A stretch of 64,000 nucleotides of DNA from Paralithodes platypus. Taxonomy: Eukaryota; Arthropoda; Malacostraca; Decapoda; Lithodidae. Shown here one piece after another: positions 10,735 to 21,473 of the stretch. The stretch covers positions 33,802,728-33,866,727 of the forward strand of contig CM064580.1 of NCBI GenBank assembly GCA_032716605.1, in the 5' to 3' direction. The translations under genes and the position numbers were made by a program. The notes beneath the pieces are model-generated. The model saw only the letters and a list, made by a program, of their open reading frames with translations, was not told the origin of the DNA and did not search any database. Within the stretch, counting starts at the first letter, position 1. The number at the start of each line of letters is the position of its first letter.

Positions 10735-10905
10735 GCCACATGGCGGCCATTTTGGAAAATGGCCGCCACGGCCGCCAGGGGCCAGTTAGGCGATGGTTCC
10801 ACATCCAAATTTGTTCATAATATATTGGTCTACCTCTGTGCCAAAATTGGTGTTTTTATCAAAAAATGCACAATAGGGTTGAATATCCTAGGTAAACCGC
10901 CCCAC
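10735..10905 (-). repeat. Right terminal inverted repeat of the 5.8-kb transposon
   Basis: Inverted partner of 5065-5225. Outer end near GGGGCGGTTTACC (read on the minus strand), inner end at the CATTTTGGAAAATGG palindrome. Confidence 0.85.
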
Positions 10906-10959
10906 TATTACTGCTTATCTTAGGGAAAGCAGGTTGGTGGATGGACTAGCCGCCCACCA

Positions 10960-11445
10960 CCGTAGAAAATGTGCTAAAAATACATAGAAGGCCTCTCCAT
11001 GGATCTCCATTCTGCTCTATCGTCTGCCAGCCTGACCAGGTCCACAACCCTCCATTTCATCCCCGAGCTGAGCTAACACTGCATCCATATATTTGATTCT
11101 CTGCCTTCCTCTCGCTCATATACCCTCCACTCTTCCTAATAAGCCGTTTCTCTCTAATCCATCTGCTCTCAGAATATGGCCAACAAATTGTAATTGTTTC
11201 CTCCTCAAGGTTTTCATAAGCAGTTTCTCCGCCCCAGCTCTTCTTAGCACCTCTTCATTTGAAACTCGCACACTCCAGAGTATTCTCATCATTCTGCGCA
11301 AGAACCACATTTCCACTGCTTCAAGTCTTTCCTCCATTTTCTTTTTCACCGTCCACGTCTCGCAGCCGTATAATAATGTTGACCATACATAGCACCTCAG
11401 TATTCTTAATCTCAAATCCATGTTCATTGTTATGTTCGTCAATAT
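10960..11445 (-). pseudogene. LINE C-terminal fragment (RTE-like endonuclease/RT polyprotein tail)
   Basis: A minus-strand frame reads LYGCETWTVKKKMEERLEAV, then EMWFLRRMMRI and VSNEEVLRRAG, a very common C-terminal pattern of RTE-type non-LTR polyproteins. It is truncated upstream at about 11445, where a second LINE of opposite orientation begins. Nothing 3' of the stop is conserved enough to define the tail. Confidence 0.7.
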
Positions 11446-11479
11446 CTATATAATTTTTCCAAATATTGTTCTTGCCATT

Positions 11480-13186
11480 GCTATTCTCATTCTTATTTAT
11501 TTTCGCAAGAGCTTTAATAATAATCAACCTGAAACATTACATTCCCCAACCCAACAAAGACTCCATGCTACCCTCCTCACACCGCCTTATCACACTCCTT
11601 TGCACCCCCTCCAAAGTCATAGAACGCCTTGTAATACAACTGACTACACACACTGTACCCCCAATTCCAACACAACATGGCTTCAGGCCAATGCACTCCA
11701 CAAACACTCTTCTTACTGACCTTACACAAAGAGCTTTTGACGTCATCAACTCAGTCAGACCACCACACAGATCACTACTTGCCACACTCGACATTAGTAA
11801 AGCCTTCGATGCCATCCCCCACCACAACCTAACAAACAAAATCTATGACACAAACAAGCACAACAACATAAAATGGTTGCTGGCCAACTTCCTAGCAGGC
11901 AGATGTGCACATGTATCTTTTGCCGGTCAGTCATCTAGCATCAGAAATTTCCCAAACGAAGTCCCGCAAGGATCCGTCCTATCGCCGGCACTCTTCAATC
12001 TGTACATGCGTGATATAAATACACCCAATACACCCCAAATAAACATAGCCTCCTACGCAGATGACATAACACTCACATGCACAAACCAAAACCTAGACAC
12101 AGCAACACGTCTCCTTTAACCATATCTCAATACATTACATGACTGGTGCACTACAAACAGGCTCAATTTAGCTGCAGCCAAATCCACCGCAACCCTCCTC
12201 ACAAGCTGGACAACAGAACACAAATACACTCCGCAACTCACCATAAACAACACACCCCTAACACACACACACTCACCCAAAATCCTAGGAATAACATACA
12301 ACACTCTAATGACATTCAAACAGCATATCACAAACATGAAAAATAAACTGACACCCAAACTTAATGCCCTCAATTCACTTGCCCACACAAAATTTGGACA
12401 CAACAAAGAAACCACCACCACAGTTTACAAACAATACATAAGATCAGTGATGGAATATGCAAGCCTTGCATATTCTAACCTAGCTGAAACACATCACAAG
12501 ACCTTCCAGACTATTCAAAATATAGCCCTAAAAATCATCACAGGCTGCACAGGTACCACACCTACAGATCACTTGCATCAAGAAACCAAAGTCCTCAAAG
12601 TCAAAGACCATCTGGACATGAGAGGCACTCAATTCCTGGCAGCAGCCTCCAACACCACTCACTACACTACATGGCAACACACCCACAGACACAAAGACAT
12701 ATCAAAACAACACCCAGCACACGGTATCACACACAAATACTGTCTTCTCTCCCTCCCTGCCCACCCCAAACCAGTTTCCAGAAGCACATCCATACTCATA
12801 TCTCTCGCCGTTCCATTCAATCACTCATAGACAACACGCAGCTGCAGGCACAACCTCCCAAAATCCATCCTTCTGAATCCTCCCTTCCTCGCAAGGACAG
12901 AGTCCACCTGGCCAGGCTGAGATGCGGGCACCATCCAGCTCTTCTGAACTATCAGAAGAGACTGGATGACTCCGTCGTCGACACCTGCCCATGGTGTAAC
13001 ACAGCACCCCATACCATTAAACACATCATAGAAGACTGCATTTTACACAATCACTTACGCCAACAACACAATCTACACTCCTTGAGAGCTCTGTGGGAAG
13101 GCCCGACCGTGGCAATGGCCTTCCTTAGGGACTCTAGGCTGTTCGGCCAGGCAGCTTAGGGAACGACAACAACAACAACAACAACA
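11480..13186 (+). mobile_element. Jockey-group LINE, 5'-truncated, with (CAA)n tail
   Basis: Plus-strand frames give RT motifs LATLDISKAFDAIPHHNL, EVPQGSVLSPALFNLYM and SYADDITL (11466-12119). After a stop come the thumb region KILGITY...KLNALNSLA, a YASLAYSNLAETH block (12309-12830) and a C-terminal zinc-like motif CPWCNTAPHTIKHIIEDC (12671-13159). A CAA microsatellite follows at 13163-13186. Stops and frameshifts at about 12118 and 12828 make it non-functional. The endonuclease domain is absent, consistent with 5' truncation at insertion. The fragment at 63590-64000 is the endonuclease side of the same or a similar family. Confidence 0.82.
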
Positions 13187-14755
13187 ACCTGAAACAATTA
13201 CCTGTAGTGGCTGTGTTAGCCGTCCACCAATCAGATACTCAGAACCTAATATAAAAAGGGCACCCACAAGTAATCACTGTCAGTCCAAACGTAACATGCC
13301 TCTCCCCAGCAGCCCAGAGTATCCGCTTCGTCGCCTGATAGCAGTTGCTAGTGGAAAAAGGCAGAGGTTGGAATCTGTAAGGACACTGCAAGAGCTCCTC
13401 TAATGTCAAGATGTCACTCTCTTAGCACGCACAGCACTCCCACACCAAACTCAGGCATGACAGCTACACACCTGCCTGGTACAGTATGGAGATATAATTG
13501 ACTGGGAACCAGAAAAGAGGGGTTATATTGGAAAGATTATTGGGAGCTCCCCTAAATAAAGAAGGGATGGTCAAGTAAAAATGGTGAGGACCAATCACCG
13601 ATCAGCATTTGCCCAAGAAAATGCTAGAAATGGTTGTCAAGAATGTCACCAAAACCTCCCCAGATTGGCAGCCAATCAACAGCCTGGCTTTGTATTGATA
13701 GTGCCGACATTCAAATTTAACAGTATGGATATCGGTTAACTTCTAACTCGCTCTCATTTACCTCCCGCACCATATATCCCAGCAAAATGCATCCTATTTC
13801 CACTGTGTCAGCCCCATACTCCCGTCAGCCACTTAAAAATGTGGGAAATGCTTTGTTGGAGTACTATTTGAGGGAAATAAAACACAAAGAAGGAAAGCGA
13901 GAAAATCCAAGCTGCCGCACGGCTACCTGTGCACTCGCCCGGCCGGCTCAATCAATCAACGAGCCGCCTGGCGTGAGGCACAGGTATATAAGGAGGAAGG
14001 CATAGAATATTACTTGTCTCACCTTTATTATATTCCCTGTCTGTCTGTCTAGGGAGCTGATTGCGTGACATGGTACATTTAGGAGGCATCTCCCCAACGG
14101 CTCTCCCACCCACCCTTCTATCCTCCTCAACCACCATGGGGGGATAGTAACAGGGAAGTCACTTGGCCACCTGAGTACTGTTAAGGAGCAATATACCTCA
14201 TTGAAGGAGAATATATACAGGTTTATTAATTAAGGGCGTGTTAAGTTTAATTTAGCTTGAGCAATAGTCAGGAGAAAGGTACAAAGGCCTGCCCATTTGG
14301 AAACTATTCTGTTAATAAAGGAAACTGCATTATTACACTTATGTTTAGATATAACCTCGTCGAAGCATGCTATCGATTGCGCGTGATATCTATTAATGAC
14401 GGAATAATAACGTACATTATTTAATGCAAATTTTTCCCATTTAAATTCATAGTTATTGCGACTTGAAACAAGTCGAGTTAAGTCAATCTTTGAATAGCGA
14501 CTACACAGATAGATTGTGATGGGAATTGACATTTCGAAAGGACAAGTATATACTGTGTAATTGTAGGGTATTCGGCCTTTTTCTAGTCTGAACGTATTTC
14601 GACCCGAACCGAGAACCATTAACTATACGGGATATTAATTGTCTTTTGAGTTTATTTAATAAAGTATACATTTCTGATCTACTGTCGGATTATTCCTACC
14701 CTATTAGTATAAATATGTTTTAAATATATAATACAAGTATATTTAAGATTTGATT
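13187..14755. other. Intron 1 sequence without recognised feature
   Basis: No coding similarity found. A TATATAAGG box with downstream CT repeats at 13983-14050 is noted only as a possible fragment of an LTR or retroposon promoter. The rest is AT-rich and unassigned. Confidence 0.35.
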
Positions 14756-15567
14756 TTCAGTTGTGGAAGAGGAAAGTCGGCCCTTTCTCATGTGTAAGGA
14801 TTGTTTTTTATAAACAGATTAATTCCCCAAAATTATATTTGGTTTACCTTCAAATTTGAATAAGCACAGGGCTTCTGGAGGAGATTATAAACTTCCTAGA
14901 TATCACTAGAATTGACCTTTATTTTTGTTTGATGTGCATGAAGGAGATAAAAAGCAATGCTGCCTGTAACAACTGTCTCCTCCAAAGCTGAAAGAGTGAT
15001 AGAGAGCCAAAATCAAGGTACAATAGAGGTAATTTAGGTGTGTGGGAAATAGGTGTGGTGTGCTTGTTAAGTGTAGTGAAATGAATATGAGGAGGAGGTG
15101 TTTGTGAGAGTTATCTGGATTACTCTCTGTGTAGGTGAAGCCCAAATAGAAACAGTGGGGGAAGCCAAGCTAATGAAACATGAGTTCCAACAACTTATCA
15201 TATGCTTATGTGGCCTACCCTGGGTACTGCTCTACTCGATTGGTGCCTACAATCTCCCCAACATAACTACACTTAATCATTAAAATTCACTATTGTAATT
15301 GTAAATACTAGTGTTATTTATTTTAACCTGGCTCTTTTGGGTGATTGTAGACATCAGTTTTGATATATTACCAGCCTATGTTGTGTCTCTCTCTTCACTT
15401 CGTAACACAGTATGTACACATGCACGGAATGACGATACAATAATAATATTAATTATTATAAATATCAGTTATTGAAGAGGAAAGTGCGCCATTCCTCATG
15501 CGTAAGGAGTGTATTTATAATTTATAACTATGTTGCCTTCAAATTGGAATAAGCGCAGGGCTTCTCT
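14756..15567 (+). repeat. Two diverged direct copies of a ~110-bp repeat
   Basis: 14756-14884 and 15467-15567 share GAAGAGGAAAGT, CCTCATGCGTAAGGA/TCTCATGTGTAAGGA and TTGAATAAGC-CAGGGCTTCT in the same order and orientation. Family unknown. Confidence 0.6.
14932..15025 (-). mobile_element. 3' tail of the Jockey-group LINE
   Basis: GGAGATAAAAAGCAATGCTG, then CTGTCTCCTCCAAAG, AGAGTGATAGAGAGCC and AAAATCAAGG match the 3' tails at 1510-1610 and 50940-51030. Only the untranslated tail is present. Confidence 0.6.
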
Positions 15568-15699
15568 TCCTGGATACCAATACAATTTACAAACCAAATG
15601 CTCATAAGTAACAACTAATCTACTCATTGTATTATTCTTAAAAACAGTTTAATCTGCTGGGCCCATTGAGAACAAAATACACATATATTGCCTTTGCAG

Positions 15700-15888
15700 T
15701 GTGTGCGATGGCTGACGAAACTGCAGGAAGATCAGGGAGGCTTGGTTGTGCTTCAGGCAGGTGATGAAGGCCTTCCCGCCCGTGCCCTTGCCGCTGCCCG
15801 TGCCCGCCGCCCCATCCTGGTGCTACACACGCCCGCCCACCTTACACACAACCTCCGTAAACTGCTCGACGTTCCTCACTTGGTCCAG
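15700..15888 (+). CDS. DYNC2H1: Dynein heavy chain exon 2 of window: AAA5
   Basis: It begins after acceptor cctttgcag and ends at CAG|GTAAAG, 63 codons in phase 0 at both ends. The peptide starts CVRWLTKLQEDQGGLVVLQ and corresponds to the AAA5 part that in other dyneins begins with a W-I/L-K motif and continues through two beta-strand segments (GLVVLQ, RRPILVLHTP). It joins exon 1 directly to give a continuous AAA5 alignment. The GC-rich, alanine/arginine-rich middle (residues 29-38) is unlike the AT-rich introns around it. Confidence 0.75.
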
Positions 15889-15980
15889 GTAAAGCCTATT
15901 AATAATTCGGGCTTATGCTAGTTAAAGAATATCAGCAACGAAAGTATACTGTATGTGGCTAAATAAGCACAGCCATGATG

Positions 15981-16194
<214 letters not shown>

Positions 16195-16620
16195 TGCAAC
16201 ACACACTGGGCAAGTTGTTGTCACGGTTTCTTGTGAACGAGGTTTATCTTGGAATCTTACCTCAAGATACTGTACTGTCTGTATTGATGTTATGAGTAGT
16301 ACAATAGGCCCATATTGCACATGACAAAGACATTGATATTTTGTGTCCAATTGTAACTGAATAATTATATCACATACAATTATTGTATCAACGTGTATTT
16401 ATTATCGGCCCGCATGCACTCTGTGGGGCGGTAAATAAAAGTTATTTATTCAAGTGTTAGTCCCTCTGTCTGCAATAAAACTTGTATAATTAAATCAATC
16501 GGGCACCAAATATATTAAATTTACCTCCTCTTTCCCTACCATCCTCCACCTTAAGTATGTGTTTGAAGCTTTAGTACGCCTACTTAATTTAGCCTGTTAA
16601 TCCTTCCATGTGATCCCTAG

Positions 16621-16763
16621 AGTGGTGATGGAGAGAAGTCCGAGGTGGTGATGGTGTTGGTGACGGGGAGCGCTGTCCCTAATCTACCACCAGAGCTCAG
16701 AGTTCACGTCACCTGTGTATCGTTCGCCCTCCCGCCCCTCGTCCTGGAGGAACGGCTTCTCAA
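16621..16763 (+). CDS. DYNC2H1: Dynein heavy chain exon 3 of window: end of AAA5
   Basis: Acceptor gatccctag, donor CTCAA|GTAACA. The frame SGDGEKSEVVMVLVTGS continues to PELRVHVTCVSFALPPLVLEERLL and ends with two bases of a split codon that exon 4 completes as Asn. The pattern PxLxVxVTxVxFxLxPxxLEERLL is the dynein segment in which metazoan paralogues read P-VSIKV-V-NF-VT--GLEDQLL. It is shorter than usual between the domain start and this strand, so a few residues of the family are missing or rearranged. Confidence 0.72.
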
Positions 16764-16769
16764 GTAACA

Positions 16770-17062
16770 ATTTTTTTTTTTTTTTTTTTTTTTTAAATAC
16801 TATCTATCTAGCTATCTATCTATATGCTCAGGCCCAATCCCCATTTTGGGGGTAGCCGACTCAAGACAGAGCAAGAACAGGGAAAACACAAAAACAACAT
16901 AAAACAACAAACAAACACAGACAAAAAGCACAAACTCACACACATCCAGGTCACCCAGGAGAAGACCCAGAGACCAGGGTCACCAAGGTCGCTCCAGCAC
17001 TCCCCCGGCCCCCGACCACCCGGAGAGGTTCCGATCTCGGCAGGCAAACACGCCTGCCTATA
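16770..17062 (-). mobile_element. Candidate SINE-like retroposon with poly(A)
   Basis: Read on the minus strand, a GC-rich head with GGCAGGCGTGTTTGCCTGCC leads through A-poor sequence to a poly(A) run (the T-run at 16771-16792). The block around ATCCCCATTTTGGGGGTAG looks like a dispersed decapod repeat, but I cannot identify the family. No RNA polymerase III boxes are obvious. Confidence 0.4.
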
Positions 17063-17353
17063 AATACACTTGTAATACCTGTAAATACACCTGTAAATAC
17101 ACTTATCTAAAATATAGTCGACATTGACTTAACATCACCATCCGTTATATAATCACGCGAAATATCACTATTTGTGAATACTCTGTCATAACATACGAAA
17201 ATATATTCACCATAAGCGAATTGTCCATAACAATAGAAACATGAAATCTAATATAAATGTCTATACAAATCTATACGGACTGTTTATTGGTTTGGATTTG
17301 GCATTAATTATTACAGTGGTGAATTTAATGTTAAACATAGAATGGTATATGTA

Positions 17354-17487
17354 TATTTATGTAAATTAATGCATTGTTGTCTATACTCGTAAATACAGAT
17401 GTGTGTAGGTCAACCAGTGTAAATTAGTAAAGTTCATTTGTTTGTGTGTTTGTATTATTAGTATATGTATTAATTTACCATTGATGT

Positions 17488-17526
<39 letters not shown>

Positions 17527-17528
17527 CA

Positions 17529-17562
<34 letters not shown>

Positions 17563-17646
17563 TGTATATATATATATGGGAATTGGCCATATGGAAATAC
17601 CTCATAGTTTCGAATATAAGAATTGTCAAAGCATTTGCCATTAGCC

Positions 17647-17689
<43 letters not shown>

Positions 17690-17955
17690 CATATTTATCT
17701 TATAATAATGGCAAATGCTTTGACAATTCTAAATATTCGAAAGTACGAGGTATCTCCATATGGCCAATTCCCATATATATATATATAGATATTATGTATG
17801 TGTGTGTGTGTGTGTGTAAATCAATGGTAAATAAATACAAATACTAATAATACAAACACACAAACAAATTAACTTTAATAATTTACACTGGTTGACCTAC
17901 ACAAATCTGTATTTACGAGAATAGACAACAATAAATTAATTTACATAAATAAAGT
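17354..17955. repeat. Long inverted repeat (600-bp palindrome) with AT-repeat core
   Basis: Arms 17354-17650 and about 17697-17955 are reverse complements over TAGACAACA, GGTCAACCAGTGTAAAT, ACAAACACAC, a (CA/TG)n tract, ATATGGCCAATTCCC and TGACAATTCT. The loop is a TA run at 17650-17684. No coding capacity is seen. A further partial copy of one inner block (GAGGTATTTCCCTATGGCC) follows at 17960-17978. Confidence 0.85.
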
Positions 17956-17978
17956 AAGAGGTATTTCCCTATGGCCGA

Positions 17979-18373
17979 TTCCCAGAAATGCCAGACAGAA
18001 GTAAGGAGTAAATACTCCTTTTATCCATTATATTTTGACAACTTATTATATATGTGCACTTCGATTCTTGGAACAATTGAATATTATTCCAAACAAAAAC
18101 ATAAATTATTTAGACAAACTTCATTATTTAAATATATAAAACAATGTGGAAGTGTAATTATCATGAGGGTACCATGCATATTTTACTAGCAATTCAATAT
18201 ATTTGTGATATTGAAAATTAATGGTTGACTTGTCAAATTTCAGTGGAGCTTTTTGTGACTCTCAGGAAGAGCCAGCTTGTACTTCATAGTATAAAACCTG
18301 CTGTTTGGTTTTACATTCATCAACATCAGCTGCTAGGTAACAGGAAACAATATACAGTATATATACTCTACAG

Positions 18374-18375
<2 letters not shown>
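17979..18375. other. Intron 3 sequence without recognised feature
   Basis: AT-rich, no supported gene or repeat family. Confidence 0.4.

Positions 18376-18432
<57 letters not shown>
18376..18432. repeat. (TA)n microsatellite
   Basis: Uninterrupted TA dinucleotides immediately downstream of the Penelope element's 3' side. Confidence 0.97.
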
Positions 18433-18435
<3 letters not shown>

Positions 18436-18560
18436 TCTTTTAAACAGACGAGGTTAAAGGCAATAGCAGTTTCAGCATTCAGGATTTTATTGTTACAGCT
18501 TTCAATAGTTCTAACAATTTTCCTCTGGGGTTCAGAGATGAGGTACAACAGGTTAGCAAA

Positions 18561-18612
18561 ATTCATGGTGGATCCAACGTTTCACAAGTAAACATCTTGC
18601 ATCTTCAGGGAA
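18561..18612 (-). ncRNA. Hammerhead-ribozyme-like core in Penelope 3' region
   Basis: The minus strand reads CTGAAGA, a short stem CAAG...CTTG around a 7-nt loop, then GAAAC followed by GTTGGATCC. This is the CUGANGA...GAAA order of a hammerhead. Hammerheads are known in Penelope-like elements. Stems I and III and the cleavage site were not folded, so activity is unknown. Confidence 0.5.
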
Positions 18613-18693
18613 AGGAGAGGTAATGATTAGAATAGGGACAAAGCAACATATTTATACAAAATTCGAGGATCAAGAATAGGAAGGTGGGCGGAG

Positions 18694-19300
18694 CTACTGG
18701 GTGTGTGGTGGCTGTTCATTGGTGGAAAGCAGTCTGTTCGCGAGACGGGCACTAAATCTTATCGGTGGTTGGTTGTTGGCTGTGGGTGGCTGTGATTGGT
18801 TGGTGTTGTCAGTTGTGTGCTGAGCGCGGACGCGTAAGGTAGGGGGGCACGGGGCGAGAGGAAGGGGGGCAACATGCCTGTAGCGCTTGCCTGAAGGAAG
18901 AATTTGAAGGTCTTGTGTTTGGTTGTTGATGCTGGGGTTGAGTGTTTGGATGTATAGAGCTTCTAAAATAGCTAGTCTTCTGGGGTCTGATTCTTTGTCG
19001 AGTATGGTGGTTTGTTTGTCTAGGTCGGCGCGAGTTAGGGCAAGATGGTTGGGGCTTGATAGTGATCTTTTATAGCGCCAGATTGAAGGTGGAGGGTTAG
19101 TCGACGGGAAAGGCGAGTCTGTGTCATACCAACATAGGATAGGGGTCCACAGTCCCCAGAGGTGCAAATATGCTGATATATCACATGATCGTCTTTCGGT
19201 TGGTTGGTGGAAATGGGGCGGTTACGGAGGACAAGGTTGGAGGTCTTAGGAGATTTGTAGTAAATAATGAGTTTTATTTTATTGTCAGGGTTGGTGGGGA
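18694..19300 (-). pseudogene. Penelope GIY-YIG endonuclease region, frameshifted
   Basis: In the shifted frame the minus strand reads KLIIYYKSPKTSNLVLRNRP, then HVIYQHICTSGDC and SYVGMTQTRLSRRL, the Penelope form of GIY-YIG with its zinc-binding cysteines. After a second shift at about 19050 it continues RLAILEALYIQTLNPSIN, which contains the catalytic Glu. Two frameshifts separate the domain from the RT, so this copy is not autonomous as it stands. Confidence 0.8.
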
Positions 19301-21193
19301 GGACGTTTTGTGAATTATTTCTTTCATAATGGATTCGTCTGTTGTGTGGTCGGAAGACATGTAGTTTCTGTAGAAAAATGTAATGTCATTGGCCGGGTTG
19401 GTGCTAGGGGGGTCTTGTTTGTACCATTTTTCTAGGTGGTGGTTGATGGCATTGGTGACGTCAGTGTTGGAATACCCATTGTTGACTAGGACCTGGGTGA
19501 GCCTTTCCAGTTCATTGTGTGTGTCATTCCAGGTGGTGCAATGGGTGAGGGCTCTCCTGACATAGGCGGCGATGGTGGACTGATGGTAACGTTTAGGGCA
19601 TTCACTTTCCCCATTAAGACATTGGCCATTGTTAGTAGGTTTGGTGTACACTGTAGTTTTGAAGCCGTGGTCGTGGAGGGAGACAAGGAGGTCGAGGAAG
19701 GGTAGATGTCCATCAGTGGTTTCTTCGTATGTGAAGTTGAGTCCGGAGGCGGCCATGAAGCGCTGCTGGAGGTCCCTGAGTTCGCCCAGGTCCTTCACCC
19801 GCACGAAGATATCATCGATGTACCTGCAGTAGACAGTGGGCCGGTGGGCAGCCAGGAGTTCCTCTTCGATCGTTCCCATGAAGAAATTGGCGAACAGGAC
19901 CCCCAGGGGGCTTCCCATCGCTACACCGTCGATTTGCTGGTACATATTCCCGCGGGGGCAGAGGAAAGGGGACTCCTTGATACATAGTTCCAAGAGCGTC
20001 TTCAGGGCCTTCTCCGGGATGTCCAGGGGAGGCGTATTAGGGCAGTGGTAAACTCGACGTAGGATAAAATCTATGGTCTTGTCAACGGGCACGTTGGTAA
20101 ACAAACTCTCTACGTCGAGGGAGGCGATGATGTGGTCGTTAGCTGGGGGGGCATCTCGTAGAATTTCTAGGAAGTCATAAGCAGAGTTGAGGTTGTATTG
20201 CCGAGGAACAAAAGGGGTGAGGAGTTTGTTCAGGGCCTTGGCGGTCTGGTAGGTAGCAGTAGGGATCTGTGATATGATGGGGCGGAGGGGGTTCCCGGGT
20301 TTGTGGGTTTTTACAGTACCGTAAGCATAACCTGGGGTGAATTCGCCGATGAGTTTCTTCAGGTGTACGCCATCGGCTTTGGCGTTGATAGCAGTGATGG
20401 TGGTGTTGGCTTTCCTTTTTATTTCGTCAGTAGGGTTGCGAGTGATCCTTTTGAATTTGTTTTTATCACTAAGAATGTCGTCCATTTTCCGTAGGTATTC
20501 TTCTTTTCCGTGTATCACCAGGCAGGAGGCCTTATCAGCTCGTCGGATGATGATATTGGGGTTCTCTTTAAGTTGTTTAGCGGCTTTGAAGTGGTGTTTG
20601 TTGAGGAGCTTGCTTTGGTGGGATCCCCTGGTTTTGGCGGCTTCTGCTAGTAGGGTGGGTTGTAGGGCTGGGGTGGTGGTGATCTTGCCGTCTTTCTGGA
20701 ATCGTAGGACGTCATCCAGTAGGACTTCAATTTCAAGGCGTTTTCGGTGGGGTCCCGGCTTGGAAATGTAGTGGCAATTTAAGCCTTTGTTCAGGAGGTC
20801 TTCTTGGTCCGGCGTTAGGGTGGTGTTGGTAAGGTTAATATATCCTTTTGTTGGCTTGGGAAGTTTTATGTTTCCACCATATAGACGGGAGAGTTTTTGG
20901 ATGGTAATGTTCTCTGTTTGTCGTCTGTGTTGTTCGTTGAGTTGTTGGAGTTTTTGGTTGATTTCTGTTTTGATGTGGTTAGGGGTGGTTTCTTCTTCAT
21001 CCCATTTCTGTAGCAGGGCATCACGTTCATATCGGAGATTGGTGGTGGTCTCTCGTTTCTCAGCTAATTCAGAAATCAACCAAAAACGCCAACAACTCAA
21101 GCCAGCCAAACATGACGTCACCAAGCATGGTAAAAAACTCCTCCAACCAATCCCCAAGAGGCCAGCCAGCCGTGACGTCATCGAGCATGGCAA
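19274..21193 (-). CDS. Penelope reverse transcriptase ORF
   Basis: 639 codons. RT motifs visible: LRPIISQIPTATYQTAKALN, IIASLDVESLFTNVPV, GVAMGSPLGVLFANFFMG and the catalytic YCRYIDDIFV. A KPTKGYINLTN block and IIRRADKASCLVI lie upstream, as in Penelope families. The annotated N-terminus (first ~45 residues, tryptophan/leucine-rich) probably lies upstream of the true start, because it reads through a local duplication. The frame ends at PPTLTIK just before the endonuclease region because of a one-base shift at about 19300. Confidence 0.87.
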   Translation of the reverse strand: MPCSMTSRLAGLLGIGWRSFLPCLVTSCLAGLSCWRFWLISELAEKRETTTNLRYERDALLQKWDEEETTPNHIKTEINQKLQQLNEQHRRQTENITIQKLSRLYGGNIKLPKPTKGYINLTNTTLTPDQEDLLNKGLNCHYISKPGPHRKRLEIEVLLDDVLRFQKDGKITTTPALQPTLLAEAAKTRGSHQSKLLNKHHFKAAKQLKENPNIIIRRADKASCLVIHGKEEYLRKMDDILSDKNKFKRITRNPTDEIKRKANTTITAINAKADGVHLKKLIGEFTPGYAYGTVKTHKPGNPLRPIISQIPTATYQTAKALNKLLTPFVPRQYNLNSAYDFLEILRDAPPANDHIIASLDVESLFTNVPVDKTIDFILRRVYHCPNTPPLDIPEKALKTLLELCIKESPFLCPRGNMYQQIDGVAMGSPLGVLFANFFMGTIEEELLAAHRPTVYCRYIDDIFVRVKDLGELRDLQQRFMAASGLNFTYEETTDGHLPFLDLLVSLHDHGFKTTVYTKPTNNGQCLNGESECPKRYHQSTIAAYVRRALTHCTTWNDTHNELERLTQVLVNNGYSNTDVTNAINHHLEKWYKQDPPSTNPANDITFFYRNYMSSDHTTDESIMKEIIHKTSSPPTLTIK

Positions 21194-21470
21194 AAAACAC
21201 TACGCGCCTCCTCTCACTCTGTTCTACTCTCTCTCTCTCTCTCAAATCCTATCATTACTACTTAATGATAAAACATATACTCTGCAATTAAATATATAAA
21301 GCCTTGACATGGGCGAAAACAAAGAGCCTTTCTGGACTGCCCATGACACGAGCTTTCATATGAAATAAAGCACACAATAATACATCAACTGTAGCCACAT
21401 CCACTGCCCTGGCGATCCTAGCGAGTCACTGTAGGACAAGCCATGCGGTTCTAACGGAGTGGTTAACGTC

Positions 21471-21473
<3 letters not shown>

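Larger units (their letters stand above)
5065..10905 (-). mobile_element. 5.8-kb DNA transposon with long terminal inverted repeats, superfamily not assigned
   Basis: About 160 bp at 5065-5225 is repeated inverted at 10735-10905. Shared blocks include TTGATAAAA-CACCAATTT, AATATATTATGAACAAATTT, and a GC-rich inner part built of GGCGGCC motifs ending at a CATTTTCCAAAATGG palindrome. Between them lie two long minus-strand ORFs (10467-7813 and 7892-5817) that read as one protein with a frameshift. Intact long terminal repeats and long ORFs suggest the copy is younger than the other elements in the window. The target duplication could not be fixed by eye. Confidence 0.82.
18440..21250 (-). mobile_element. 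Penelope-like retroelement
   Basis: One long minus-strand RT frame (21193-19274), then a GIY-YIG endonuclease region (19300-18700), then a 3' untranslated region with a hammerhead-like core (18561-18612). The upstream end (21060-21205) carries two tandem copies of a block containing TGACGTCA and an inverted copy of 20937-20975. The layout RT then GIY-YIG with no LTRs is diagnostic of Penelope elements. Confidence 0.88.

Noticed and set aside
13983..14050. A host promoter or solo LTR at the TATATAAGG box
   Set aside because: No initiator, coding sequence or repeated partner was found; TATA-like strings are common in this AT-rich DNA.
1320..15699. A missing AAA5 exon of the dynein gene in intron 1
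   Set aside because: Exon 1 ends and exon 2 begins in phase 0, and DPDY-M/CVRWL aligns continuously with the family's IDP--QA--WI, so no exon is needed.
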